From assembly GCF_004023665.1 (NCBI RefSeq), contig NZ_SAUF01000001.1, forward strand, positions 620,001 to 684,000: a DNA stretch of 64,000 nt, given 5' to 3'. The position numbers and the translations under genes were made by a program. This stretch comes from Afifella aestuarii. GTDB taxonomy: Bacteria; Pseudomonadota; Alphaproteobacteria; Rhizobiales; Afifellaceae. Under the pieces are notes generated by a model. That model saw nothing but the letters and a program-made list of their open reading frames with translations, had not been told where the DNA came from and did not search any database. Shown piece by piece: positions 28,386 to 36,896 of the stretch; the stretch's first letter is position 1; every line of letters begins with the position of its first letter.

Positions 28386-29075
28386 GTGCGCCCATCAGTC
28401 GCCGCCGCCGCATTGCTTTGCTCTTTCATGGCCGGCACCGGCCACGCCGACACGCTCGGCATCTACTCGCGCTACATCAACGCCGCCGAGCGCATGTCGA
28501 TTGCGCTGAGCGATCGACCCGCCGATCCCGCTCGTTGTCCGAATCTGGAGGATCCCCGCGAGGGGACGATCTACCTCAGCTCAGGCTACGGCGATCCGGT
28601 TGACGTGGGCAGCGGCTGCTGGGCCCCGCGCGCCGACTACGTGATCACCGCCATGTCGACCTACGCCGGGGAGTCCGTCGTGCTCACCCTGCCGCTCGAG
28701 GAAATCTCGCGTGAGGACGCCTTCGATCTCTGGCCAACGGCAAACCGCGAGACCTGGGAGAGGCAGGCGAGCGCAGTGATCGGCTTCGTTTCCATCGAGG
28801 ATGAGGGCGATCGCCCCATCGTCGCCGGCCTGAGCAACGATGCTCTCGCCTGCGGAGCCGATGGCACGCCCGGCTACCGCGTCGACTACTTCCTGGCGGG
28901 TCGCTTCTCAGACGGCCCCATCGACACCGGCTGCTGGGTGCCTCGCCAGGCAAGCGTGCATCTCGGCGGTCACCGCCAAGTCAATGGCGCCAGGTTCGCT
29001 CGCGACTTTCCGAAGGCGGCGGTCATCAAGAGCGAGCATTTCCGCCAGTGGCCTGACCCCGCGGCCGATCGCTGA
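28386..29075 (+). CDS. Secreted protein with internal duplication
   Basis: A 229-aa protein with a signal peptide (SVAAAALLCSFMAGTGHADT; cleavage near GHA). Two related units follow: one around residues 50-85 ending DVGSGCWAPRADYVI, the other around residues 155-195 ending PIDTGCWVPRQASVHL. Each has an upstream Cys, so two disulfides may form. GTG 28386 has GGAG upstream. Probably periplasmic or extracellular; no family recognised. Confidence 0.6.
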   Translation: MRPSVAAAALLCSFMAGTGHADTLGIYSRYINAAERMSIALSDRPADPARCPNLEDPREGTIYLSSGYGDPVDVGSGCWAPRADYVITAMSTYAGESVVLTLPLEEISREDAFDLWPTANRETWERQASAVIGFVSIEDEGDRPIVAGLSNDALACGADGTPGYRVDYFLAGRFSDGPIDTGCWVPRQASVHLGGHRQVNGARFARDFPKAAVIKSEHFRQWPDPAADR

Positions 29076-29388
29076 AGATTGAACGGGCGCCCTGAGAAGC
29101 AGTTCCGGCGCCTCCAGCCCCGGTCTCTTCGTGCAGACCTGGATCGGCTGATCACACCGCATCCCCCGGGCCAGCGGCCCACCAAGGTTCATCCTGGTTC
29201 TGGAGACGATCGAGATCCAGCGAGATCCTCGATCTGTCCTTCCTCCAGCGGCGCCTCGCGCGCGCGTTTTTTTAGTTAACCGGCCTCGATGGTCAGGTTG
29301 ACGGTCGACACCCCGGTCCTGGGCACCCTTCGCCGCCGCAAGCATCAGTGCCGCGAGCAATAGCGCCTGCCAACCCTCGATCATAGCT

Positions 29389-29770
29389 GGTGGAACACTC
29401 TAAAACCCTGATTTCACAAGGCTTTTGCGATACCTGTTCCACCTGTTCCACCTGCCTAATTTAGGGGGTGGAACACGCAAGTTATTGATTTTACTGGGAG
29501 AACCACCCTTCTGTTCCACTGTTCCACCTTAAAGAGGATATACACATACACAGGCGAGGCGGGCGCCGGTGTCGAGGTGGGGCAGAAGATGGGCCTTCAT
29601 CTTCGTTTTGTTGCGTGTGTGTATGTTTTCGGTGGAACAGTGGAACGGATCGCCCAGAACCCCCGTGGTTGCTGGGTTTCTGGCGTTCCAACGGGGGTGG
29701 AACAGGGGGCGTTGAGGGTGGAACAAGTGGAACACCTTCGGGCCTCGACGGTGCCCACCGGTGTTCCAGC
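29389..29770. repeat. Iteron-like cluster of GGTGGAACA repeats
   Basis: The 9-mer GGTGGAACA or its complement TGTTCCACC occurs exactly at 29389, 29435, 29444, 29467, 29520, 29631, 29696 and 29717. Near matches lie at 29512, 29639, 29726 and 29761. Many are arranged as close pairs (TGTTCCACC twice in a row; GGTGGAACAGTGGAAC). At least eight exact copies within 340 bp is far beyond chance. Placement beside a primase-helicase suggests origin iterons or an operator array. Confidence 0.8.
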
Positions 29771-29772
29771 AC

Positions 29773-29797
29773 AAAAAACCCGGCGCTGAGGCCGGGT
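29773..29797 (-). terminator. Rho-independent terminator of the primase/helicase gene
   Basis: Read on the minus strand, a 7-bp GC-rich stem (ACCCGGC / GCCGGGT) is followed by six T residues. It lies 28 bp after the primase/helicase stop codon. Confidence 0.85.
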
Positions 29798-29824
29798 CAG
29801 GTGGAGGGCTGCGGGATTGGTCCG

Positions 29825-32584
29825 CTACTCGGGAAAGCACTCGCTCAGGGGGAGCGACACATAGCGTAGCGCCTGGCCGGCGAAGCGGGTCTTCTCCGGC
29901 GGCGACTTCTTGTTGGACTTTGTCGCGCCAGGGACGCGCGCCAGCCGATCGGTGAGGCCCGCAGCGAACGACGTGGTTTCGATCAGGCGGACGAGGCCGG
30001 AATGACCGCGGGCGAACTGCACGCGCCGCGGCGACTCGTTCTCCGAGACGCGGATGCCGACCAAGCCAAGGGCCTGGACGGCGTCGCGCCGCTGCATGTC
30101 CCCCTCGAGGGGATGGTCGGGGACCTCGACCACGGTCTGGACGAGCTGTGCCACCGTGCGGGTCACGTGGCTGTCGAGGCGCACCGGTGAGCCCATGACG
30201 GCGGCGAGGGCCTGCCGCGAGTCGTCCTCCTCCACTGCATCGCCAGCGCCGAACTCACCGAAGTCGAGCTGATTGAGCAGGATCTCGACCTCGCTCTCGT
30301 CGGGCACGCGATCGTTCTGCATGCACCAGCATCCGGCCAGCAGGGTGCCGAACTGATCGCCGTCACGCTGGCGGCCGAAATGCTGGCCGGCGACGCGGGT
30401 GAAGATCTCGACCGACTCGTGGATCAGCGGCAGCATGCTCAGCGCGCGGGCGAAAAGGCGCTCGCTGAGGCCGCGGTCGAGCGAATACTCGCCCAGCCGC
30501 TTCGACAGCTCCTGCCATTGATGATTGTCGCCCGTCTGCAGCTCGAGGACGGTCACCCGGTCGCGATCGGTGCCGCGATTGAGGGACACGCCGACGCTCG
30601 CCAGCGCGAACATGCTGCGCACGGCGAAGCTCTGGGCGGTCCCGTGGGTGGTGCCGCGCGCCACGATGGCGTCGTTGTCGCTCGAGGCCTGGCGGATCAT
30701 GGTCAGGACGCTTTCAATGCGGTCGCGGTCACGCTTCGTGTTCGATTCGAACTCATCGATCAAAACCGGGCGCGCGTCCGACTTCAGCATCTGACGGATG
30801 CCGGCCTCGGTGGAATTGCCCTGGAGGAGCAGCATCCAGCGCGGCTGCACCAGGGGCGTCAGGTAACGGCTGAGGAACGTGCTCTTTCCCGCGCCCGGTG
30901 CGCCGGTGATCCAGATGTGAGGCCTCCACTGCAGCGCCCCGCAAATCGGCGCGAGGAAAATCCAGCCCGCGACGAGCAAGCCGGATCCGGGATGCTTCCA
31001 CCGGAACTTCCCTGCATCTTGGACCAGGCTGTACCCTTCCTCCGCGGTCATGATCTCCTTGGACTTGATGGGGATCGGCGCGGCGCCTTCGTAGGCGAAG
31101 CTGCTGCGAATTCGGCCGAGCTCGACGCGATCCCCGTCCACGGTGAGGCAGTCGCCGTGGTGGAAGACGTTGCGCTGGTCGTCGCGCCAGGCGCCGCGGC
31201 CCCGGGTACGTGCCGGATCGAAGATGCCGCGCCGTACCGCGACGCTATTGATCCAGTTGGCCGCCGCCGCGCAGTCCAGGGCGCCATTTGACTTGGCGAA
31301 GAAGCCTTCCCACCAGTTGAGGGGCGCCAGCTCGATCAGACCCGCGGGCCTGGTGAGCTGTGACAGGCTCGTCTCCACGACCTGCCGTCGCTTGAGGCTG
31401 TAGACGTAGATGACCTTCCGGTCGAAGCCGAGAACGGAGAAGTGGCCGTTATCTTCATCGGCGCCCGCTTCCTCTTCTGGCTCGCCGTCAGCCTCGGCCG
31501 ACGGCTCGCTGGCCTCCGGGACCGGCTTGGCTACGGGCGCCAAGCCCGGGCCTTCAAGCGGTGCCCGGAATGCCTCGATGCTCGTGGAGGACGCCTTCGT
31601 ATGCGCCAGCAGGTCGAACCCCTGCGGCGGCTCGTCGGCGAGGTCCCAGCCATCAGCCACGTTCTCGGGCGGCATGATGAACTTGAGCGCTTTGACCTCG
31701 CGCTCGATGCGGTCGGCGATCTCCAGCATGCAGGTGGTGCCCGGCTGCTCGAGGAACGGCATCCGCTGCCCGGCCAGATCATGGGTCTCGGGGTAGTCCT
31801 TCTGGTCCGCATCCGGCCAGAGGCCGACGTTGCGGCCCGCGAGCGGTGACCAGTCGGCGTGCTTAACGGCCTTGCCGCCACCTGGCCAGGAGATGACCAC
31901 CAGCTTGTCGCGTGAGACGCCTGCTTCCTCATAGCGCGCCTGAGCAGCGTCGGCGGCCTTCTCCCCTTCGACCACGATCACCTGGGCCTTGGGATGCTGA
32001 GCCAGCCTGTCGAGCCCGTAGAGTGGGCGCGGCTTGCTGAAGGACAGCCAGCGCCAGCCCATCTCGCCGGAGGCGGTGTTGGCGCAGTAGGAGAGCGGGA
32101 TCACGTCCTTTCCGCCATCCGGCCGCTCGAAACGACAGACGTAGCCGAGACGCTCGCCATCCCCGTCTCGATAGAGCCAGGTCCGGTCCGCCTGTTGCCC
32201 CCGGAACGTAAAGTCGGGCGCTGGGGCGTCCGCTGGAATGGGCGCGACAGGTTCCCAGGCCGGTGCCTTCGACTGCTTGACCGACTGGCGCTGCTTGGGG
32301 AGGGATTCGCCGGCGTGGCCCCCGGAGATGCGCCGAACCGCCTCCAGAAAGTCGACGCTCTCCATCTTCTGCACGAAATCGATCGCGTCGCCATGGGCGC
32401 CGCAGCCGAAGCAGTGGTAGAACTGCTTCTCGGCGCTGACGGTGAATGACGGCGTCTTCTCCTGGTGGAAAGGGCAGAGCCCCTCGAACTCCGAGCCGCT
32501 ACCCTTCAGCTCGACATGGCGACCGACCACGTCAACGATATCGCCCCGCGCGGTGTCGATGGTGGCTTCGGAAAGGAGGCTCAT
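29825..32584 (-). CDS. Primase-helicase (CHC2 zinc finger, Toprim, AAA ATPase)
   Basis: A 919-aa replication protein. The CHC2-type zinc finger is at residues 37-61 (C37, H40, C58, C61 in LCPFHQEKTPSF and YHCFGCGAHGDA). A Toprim-like region follows with VVEGEKAADAA, SWPGGGKAVKHA and GLWPDADQKDYPE (about 200-280). A low-complexity acidic linker (about 340-385) separates it from an AAA ATPase with Walker A ITGAPGAGKSTFL and Walker B PVLIDEFESN, similar to DUF927/phage replicative helicases. It should prime and unwind element DNA. Its start overlaps the stop of the preceding gene (ATGA). The iteron cluster lies just beyond its 3' end. Confidence 0.88.
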   Translation of the reverse strand: MSLLSEATIDTARGDIVDVVGRHVELKGSGSEFEGLCPFHQEKTPSFTVSAEKQFYHCFGCGAHGDAIDFVQKMESVDFLEAVRRISGGHAGESLPKQRQSVKQSKAPAWEPVAPIPADAPAPDFTFRGQQADRTWLYRDGDGERLGYVCRFERPDGGKDVIPLSYCANTASGEMGWRWLSFSKPRPLYGLDRLAQHPKAQVIVVEGEKAADAAQARYEEAGVSRDKLVVISWPGGGKAVKHADWSPLAGRNVGLWPDADQKDYPETHDLAGQRMPFLEQPGTTCMLEIADRIEREVKALKFIMPPENVADGWDLADEPPQGFDLLAHTKASSTSIEAFRAPLEGPGLAPVAKPVPEASEPSAEADGEPEEEAGADEDNGHFSVLGFDRKVIYVYSLKRRQVVETSLSQLTRPAGLIELAPLNWWEGFFAKSNGALDCAAAANWINSVAVRRGIFDPARTRGRGAWRDDQRNVFHHGDCLTVDGDRVELGRIRSSFAYEGAAPIPIKSKEIMTAEEGYSLVQDAGKFRWKHPGSGLLVAGWIFLAPICGALQWRPHIWITGAPGAGKSTFLSRYLTPLVQPRWMLLLQGNSTEAGIRQMLKSDARPVLIDEFESNTKRDRDRIESVLTMIRQASSDNDAIVARGTTHGTAQSFAVRSMFALASVGVSLNRGTDRDRVTVLELQTGDNHQWQELSKRLGEYSLDRGLSERLFARALSMLPLIHESVEIFTRVAGQHFGRQRDGDQFGTLLAGCWCMQNDRVPDESEVEILLNQLDFGEFGAGDAVEEDDSRQALAAVMGSPVRLDSHVTRTVAQLVQTVVEVPDHPLEGDMQRRDAVQALGLVGIRVSENESPRRVQFARGHSGLVRLIETTSFAAGLTDRLARVPGATKSNKKSPPEKTRFAGQALRYVSLPLSECFPE

Positions 32585-33090
32585 GCGACCACCTCCGCTC
32601 CATGTGGACAGAACGCGGCCACAATCTCTGCCACGGCGCCGACGTCATTGACCGCTCGCACCTTGTGGCGAGGGGACTCCTGGAAGAGGACCTGGCCGCG
32701 CGGGGTCAGCATGACCACCGGCGCCTGATGGTCGAGCTGACGGACCACACCGTCGATGCTGCCGAGGTGGTAGCGGCGCCAGCCGCTCTCATGGCCGACA
32801 ATGCCAACGCTATCGCGCCAGGTGACCGACATGCCCAGCACCCGCCAGATCCGCGCGCGGTCCCGTCGCCCCCCGAAGAAGCGGACCACCGTGTCTAGGA
32901 AATCCGTGTCAATGAAGCCTTCGCCGACGATCTCCCCCTCGTAGCCGAAGACCGGATAGTGAACCCAATGTCCCGACGATCGCCACTCGATCCACTCGGA
33001 CGGGGCGGGCAGATGAACGTCAGAAATGAGCGAAATTGCTTGCGTTACGTCGGTAGTGAAGTTACCTTTCATAGTATAGAGCTCGTTCAT
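32581..33090 (-). CDS. Hypothetical protein coupled to the primase-helicase
   Basis: A 169-aa protein I cannot assign. Visible are a TDVTQAISLISDVHLPAPSE stretch, a Trp/Gly-rich centre (WRSSGHWVHYPVFGYEGEIV) and DTVVRFFGGRRDRARIWRVL. ATG 33090 and ATG 33072 are both possible; residues before 33090 come from the terminator region. Its stop overlaps the primase start, so it is probably a replication accessory or regulator. Confidence 0.55.
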   Translation of the reverse strand: MNELYTMKGNFTTDVTQAISLISDVHLPAPSEWIEWRSSGHWVHYPVFGYEGEIVGEGFIDTDFLDTVVRFFGGRRDRARIWRVLGMSVTWRDSVGIVGHESGWRRYHLGSIDGVVRQLDHQAPVVMLTPRGQVLFQESPRHKVRAVNDVGAVAEIVAAFCPHGAEVVA

Positions 33091-33115
33091 GCCGCTGGTA
33101 ACGGCGTGGATTCCG

Positions 33116-33145
33116 AAAGCCCGGCTTCCCTCAAAGCTGGGCTTT
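33116..33145 (-). terminator. Terminator-like hairpin after the AlpA-type gene
   Basis: An 11-bp inverted repeat with one G-T mismatch (AAAGCCCGGCT / AGCTGGGCTTT) surrounds an 8-nt loop directly after the AlpA stop. The terminal AAA/TTT pairs give a short U-tract on the minus strand; a T-run also follows on the plus strand. Confidence 0.6.
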
Positions 33146-33146
33146 C

Positions 33147-33335
33147 TCATTTTTGGCCTCGGCGGATCTCCAGCCACGCGTCCAGGTCCTCGGTTTTCCA
33201 CCCGATTGCATTGGTAGAGAGCCTAATCGGGGGCGGAAATTCTTCGCGCTTCCTCAGATTCTTGAGTGTGCTGAGCGAGACGCCGATGTAGGCGGCGGCT
33301 GCCTTTGTGCGCTTGATGCTGTCCGAATGGATCAT
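33147..33335 (-). CDS. AlpA-family transcriptional regulator
   Basis: A 62-aa winged-helix protein of the AlpA/excisionase type: KRTKAAAAYIGVSLSTLKNL, then REEFPPPIRLS and IGWKTEDLDAWLE. ATG 33335 has GAGGT upstream; the frame continues further without family character. In P4-like elements AlpA activates integrase/excision; here it sits between the integrase side and the primase, the same layout. Confidence 0.85.
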   Translation of the reverse strand: MIHSDSIKRTKAAAAYIGVSLSTLKNLRKREEFPPPIRLSTNAIGWKTEDLDAWLEIRRGQK

Positions 33336-33379
33336 CGGGTTGACCTCGCTTGTCTCCGAATGACCCTGGCAGCCTCGCA

Positions 33380-33511
33380 TCACGACGCGCCGGCCTGCTG
33401 AACGATCGTCGCCATTTGCAGGACGAGCAGCAGCGTCGCGCTGGTGAGGAGCATGGTTTGAGTGATGCGAACGCGCCGGGCGGCACGCCAGGTGGGATCG
33501 AGCTTGATCAT
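33380..33511 (-). CDS. Small single-span membrane peptide
   Basis: A 43-aa peptide with a basic N-terminus (MIKLDPTWRAARRVRITQ) and one hydrophobic segment (TMLLTSATLLLVLQMATIV). ATG 33511 follows TGGAG at good spacing. Function unknown; possibly a toxin-like or holin-like peptide. Confidence 0.5.
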   Translation of the reverse strand: MIKLDPTWRAARRVRITQTMLLTSATLLLVLQMATIVQQAGAS

Positions 33512-33676
33512 GCTTGCTCCAGGCCCTTTTCCAGTGGGGCGGCAGGTGCGTGGATGCTGGAAAACGGCCGGAGAACGCCGCGCGCCCGCAGGCGCCATCC
33601 ACGCACCCACCATAGCGGAGCGTGCTGGATCTCTCGGTTGCCGGTTTCCAGGCCGGGCTGACTGCTGTCAGCAACT

Positions 33677-33973
33677 TCATTGTGCTTTCACGACCCGGGC
33701 GGCCGCTTCAGCGGTGGTGCGAAGGGGCTCGCCTGCCGCGCCATCCATCCAGGACTGCAGCTCCGCGGCGTTGTACCAGACGAACTTCCCCGCCTTGCGA
33801 TAGGGTGGCGCCGCGCGACCAAACAGCCGCCCTTCGCACCGCGCCTTCTTCAGCGTGGCGCAGGAACATGGCACGATCGCCCTGGCTGCCCGCTCGTTCA
33901 GGAACAGTGTCGATGGATCGATGCCGGCTTCGATCAGCGAGCGAGCTTCAACCATCTCCTTTGCGTATATCAT
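33677..33973 (-). CDS. Helix-turn-helix excisionase-like protein
   Basis: A 98-aa protein with MerR/excisionase-like features: a central CSCATLKKARCEGRLFGRAA segment and the terminal wing KFVWYNAAELQSWMDG. ATG 33973 is chosen over ATG 33988 because GGGGAG lies 8 nt before it. It is the nearest gene downstream of the integrase and a good candidate for the directionality factor of island 1. Confidence 0.6.
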   Translation of the reverse strand: MIYAKEMVEARSLIEAGIDPSTLFLNERAARAIVPCSCATLKKARCEGRLFGRAAPPYRKAGKFVWYNAAELQSWMDGAAGEPLRTTAEAAARVVKAQ

Positions 33974-34057
33974 CGCTATACTCCCCAATGGTTACTATTG
34001 GGATATTAGCGTCGATCTTCGGAGAACGTAAAGCGTTTATAAATGAGCGAGTTGCGC

Positions 34058-35422
34058 TCAATTATGCTTATGCGTTGCTTTTATTGATCGCAGATGAGTT
34101 TCCGGGAAATCTATGGCATGAGAAAATTTTTCGACCAGGGCACGAGAATGGTCCTGGGCGAGGTGGCCATAGTGCTTCGCGGTGATCTCGATGCTGGCGT
34201 GCCCCATGAGTCGGCTGACCGTGAGCAGGTCGGCTCCGCTCATGAGCAGACTCGACGCGAAGTGATGGCGAAGCGTGTAGAGGTCCACGTCGGGGAGCTG
34301 GACACCGCCATGGACTGCAACGTGCTGCGCCGACAGGGCCTTAAGCAGTCGCCAGGGCTTTCTCATGACGGTGGAGGACAGTCGTCCGCCGGTACGGCCG
34401 GGAAAGACGTATCCCGTCGCCGGCACGCCGCTCTGCTCCCACCAGTCGGTGAGGACTTCAGTGGCGCGTTGAGCGAGCGGAAAAGTTTGTGGATCCGGCT
34501 TCTGGTGAGCGGTCTTCTCGATGACCTTGCGGATGTGACGTCGCTTGAGGTCGACATGCTGCCAGAGGAGCCCATGCAGATCGCCCGGCCGGAAGCCGGT
34601 GAGGAGCATTGTCAACGTGAAGGGCACAACGAAGTCGACAAACCGCACGGCATCCAGATCGGGGAGATGCGACTTGCCATGCTCGCGGCTGCTCCGCCGC
34701 TTCCGGCGCTTCCGCTCCTGGTAGAGCTCGAGCGCGGTTAGTAGCGCGGCCACCTCTCGCCCCTCCAGCCAGCGTCGTTCGGTGCCCGCCGCCTCCAAGG
34801 CGTCACCGGTCATCGCCGGACGCTCCAAACCGGTGCCGGCGAGGGGATTGGCCTCTATCACCCCGTCGATCACGGCGCGATTGAGCATCGTGCGGAGGCC
34901 ACCGTAGGAGCGCTTCAGCGTCTCGAAGGCGAGACCGCCGGCGAGCTGCTCTGCCTGCCACTTCACCACGTCCTCGTGCGAGAGGCTGCCCATCGGGCGA
35001 TCCAGAAGCGACGCGAACTGCCGGCGGATCCTGTTGACGGTGGCCTTGCCGTCGCGCTTGTGCGTCTCCTGGTACTGGCGGTAGGTGCTCTCCAGGTAGG
35101 CGCGGATCGTCTGCTGCTGCGCCTTCACGGCCGCGGCACGGGCGGCGGCCTGGATCTCACGGGGATCGCCTCGCTGGGCTACCGTGGCCGCATGCTGGCG
35201 AGCCAGGTCGCGTGCAACGGTCGCGGTGACCACGCCATATCGCCCGATGGTGACGGCCGTGTTCCTTCCGTTGAGACCGCGATAGGCGAAGCGCAGCGAC
35301 AGGCCGCGCTTGTAGGGCCGAACGTGATAGCCAGGGATCTCGGTATCCCAGACATCGCCGTCTGGCGGCTCCCGGAGCATGCGATTCAGGGCGGTGGCGG
35401 TCAGCTTCTCCGAACGGCGCAA
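34058..35422 (-). CDS. int: Tyrosine integrase of island 1
   Basis: A 454-aa site-specific recombinase. The N-terminal arm/core-binding region (about residues 1-210) includes YRGLNGRNTAVTIGRYG, which resembles arm-binding domains. The catalytic domain has the first Arg in LLTGFRPGDLHGL, HxxR in LYTLRHHFASSLL, LMGHASIEITAKHYGHL with the last His and the Tyr nucleophile. TTG 35422 is accepted as start because CCTGGAG lies 6 nt before it; ATG 35380 is the alternative. The 21-bp arm-site candidate lies directly upstream (35431-35451) and attR begins 167 bp away. Confidence 0.93.
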   Translation of the reverse strand: MRRSEKLTATALNRMLREPPDGDVWDTEIPGYHVRPYKRGLSLRFAYRGLNGRNTAVTIGRYGVVTATVARDLARQHAATVAQRGDPREIQAAARAAAVKAQQQTIRAYLESTYRQYQETHKRDGKATVNRIRRQFASLLDRPMGSLSHEDVVKWQAEQLAGGLAFETLKRSYGGLRTMLNRAVIDGVIEANPLAGTGLERPAMTGDALEAAGTERRWLEGREVAALLTALELYQERKRRKRRSSREHGKSHLPDLDAVRFVDFVVPFTLTMLLTGFRPGDLHGLLWQHVDLKRRHIRKVIEKTAHQKPDPQTFPLAQRATEVLTDWWEQSGVPATGYVFPGRTGGRLSSTVMRKPWRLLKALSAQHVAVHGGVQLPDVDLYTLRHHFASSLLMSGADLLTVSRLMGHASIEITAKHYGHLAQDHSRALVEKFSHAIDFPETHLRSIKATHKHN

Positions 35423-35430
35423 CGAACACT

Positions 35431-35451
35431 CCAGGCGGCAAATAGGCGGCA
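35431..35451 (+). repeat. Right copy of 21-bp terminal repeat (candidate arm site, int operator)
   Basis: Identical to 13658-13678 in sequence and orientation. Because it overlaps the ribosome site/promoter side of the integrase gene, integrase bound here could also repress its own expression. Confidence 0.65.
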
Positions 35452-35588
35452 GGTATGGGTCACCATCCGCTTCTATCGTCGCCGCATGGTAACGATCAAC
35501 TCCCTCTAAGTACCTGAATTGAAATGTTTTCTAGGATCAAACGGGAAAATGCGTGATGTCACGTGTTGCCTGATTGTTCTCGATGTTA

Positions 35589-35637
35589 TGCCCTCCGAAG
35601 GCGAAGGTCTCAGGTTCGAATCCTGATGGGTGCGCCA
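35589..35637 (+). repeat. attR: imperfect copy of the tRNA-Arg 3' half
   Basis: A 49-bp sequence matches the 3' half of tRNA-Arg including CCA, at 44 of 49 positions. No 5' tRNA half precedes it, so it is an attachment-site remnant and not a second tRNA. The mismatches flank the anticodon stem and the acceptor stem. Confidence 0.8.
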
Positions 35638-35876
35638 TTTATTTTTAAATTCAATCTCTTGCGCCGTTGCCGGCTGGCAGCAGTGCGTGACGATCACGAA
35701 AGTGCTACGGAAATAGTCGGGATCGGCGCGCCTTGGCCGCCCATGTCCACTTAACTTCCCAGCCTCACGCATCTTCTACCTTTCAGGAAGCACAAGGTGG
35801 GACCTCTGGGACGCGCCTGAAACAGCCGGTTGGGCCAAGTCCTTCTGGATAAACGTGCCGGGTACGGAATTTCGAA
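35638..35876. other. Non-coding junction between island 1 and island 2
   Basis: About 240 bp with no supportable gene. The open frames crossing it are artefacts of the tRNA-like attR. Confidence 0.5.
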
Positions 35877-36025
35877 CTAGCGCATGATGTGTGCGACCAG
35901 GTCGAGACAACGAGACGCATACCCCCACTCGTTGTCATACCAGGCAACGATCTTTGTCAGCCCGCCCTCGACCTGCATGCCGGCTGCCCCGTCGACGATC
36001 GAGGAATGCGGATTGCCGCGCATGT
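35877..36025 (-). pseudogene. 3' remnant of a glyceraldehyde-3-phosphate dehydrogenase gene
   Basis: About the last 45 residues of type I GAPDH are preserved: NPHSSIVDGAAGMQVEGG, then KIVAWYDNEWGYASRCLDLV and a stop at 35877-35879. The AWYDNEWGY signature is diagnostic. Everything N-terminal is missing; upstream the sequence turns into an ArdC remnant in a different frame, so two genes were joined by deletion. The fragment could come from an arsenic-type (ArsJ-associated) or plasmid-borne GAPDH; this cannot be decided from 45 residues. Confidence 0.75.
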
Positions 36026-36582
36026 CAAGGCCCGGTTGCCGCCGATGCGGAAGTCGATGCCGGAGGCTTCGATCAGGGCTTCGACGCGGGGTTCGATCAA
36101 GCCCGTCGGTGCCGGCGGCGCTGCGGTCGCCACGTCCTCGGGCAGGTTCTCGCACTGATCGGTGTTGAAGACCGTGAAGCGCTTCAGGAACGGGATTGCC
36201 TGGGCATCCTCGCCGGTCTCGCACGCACGCGCTTCTCGTCTTCGGGGAGGAAGCGGTCAGCATAGACCACGGTGGTGCCGCGCTCGCCCTTCACGACATT
36301 GCCGCCGAGCGACAGCGCCTGGCGGAAGGTCAGCCATCTCTGGCCGGAGAAGCTGCGCTCGATGACGGCGCCCCACAAGAGCAACACGTTGATCCCGGAA
36401 TAGGTCCGGCCGGTCGACGCGTTCTTCGGCAGGCCGAGCGGCGCCTTCGCCGCGGCCGTGCTCCATGGCTGGACCCAGGGCACGCGCCCGGCCTCCAACT
36501 CAGTGATGATCTTGTCGGTGATTTCGGAATAGAGGTTGGTCCGGTCGCGCTTAGCGCCGGCGTTGCGGTGGTGTCTGGACAT
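36026..36582 (-). pseudogene. ardC: Truncated, frameshifted ArdC antirestriction gene
   Basis: The N-terminal ssDNA-binding domain of ArdC/DUF1738 is clear: YSEITDKIITELEAGRVPWV, ASTGRTYSGINVLLLW, GQRWLTFRQALSLGG, ERGTTVVYADRF. After LPEDEKR (about 36220) the frame shifts; the continuation in the next frame reads ETGEDAQAIPFLKRFTVFNT, CENLPED and ASGIDFRIGGNRA. The coding sequence then breaks off near 36028 and the GAPDH 3' end follows. The zincin-like C-terminal metalloprotease domain is lost. ArdC is typical of conjugative plasmids and ICEs, so this is a relic of earlier plasmid-type DNA. Confidence 0.8.
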
Positions 36583-36896
36583 CGCGGTTCTCCGCGACGG
36601 GCGCCGAAGGCCTCTCCCTCGGCTTCCAACCCGTCACGGCAAACCCGTCCGCACTCTCACTCTCGGGGCGTTGCGGGGTGTCCCCGCAGAAGGGGTCGGC
36701 AGAGACGATAGGCTTGGCCGCAGGGGAAGGCCTTCCCCTCCCGGGCTACTTTCCACGTCGCGGTCCATTCGCGTCCTATCCGCGGCGCGTTGGCTTCTAA
36801 TCAGCCGATCCAATGAGCTCGTTGGTCTTTTCTTCTACCTCTCCATGTGATACAAAACCTCACACTATGGATGTTGAAGTGCAAGAATATGTATCT

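Larger units (their letters stand above)
29076..29824. other. 750-bp non-coding region: candidate replication origin
   Basis: No convincing gene is present. The part from 29389 to 29770 is crowded with GGTGGAACA and its complement (see the repeat entry), is AT-richer than its surroundings around 29400-29560, and adjoins the primase/helicase gene. The primase terminator lies at 29773-29797. Confidence 0.5.

Noticed and set aside
28908-29384. Minus-strand frame with a hydrophobic start (MIEGWQALLLAALMLAAAKG)
   Set aside because: It overlaps the secreted-protein gene extensively and the rest is low-complexity Arg/Gly sequence; too weak to call.
29389-29770. CRISPR array
   Set aside because: Repeats are 9 bp, irregularly spaced and on both strands; no spacer structure and no cas genes.
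35589-35637. Second tRNA gene
   Set aside because: Only the 3' half of a cloverleaf is present; no D-arm or 5' acceptor strand precedes it.
35506-35772. Minus-strand open frame containing THQDSNLRPSPSEG
   Set aside because: Again the antisense reading of a tRNA 3' half (attR), not a gene.
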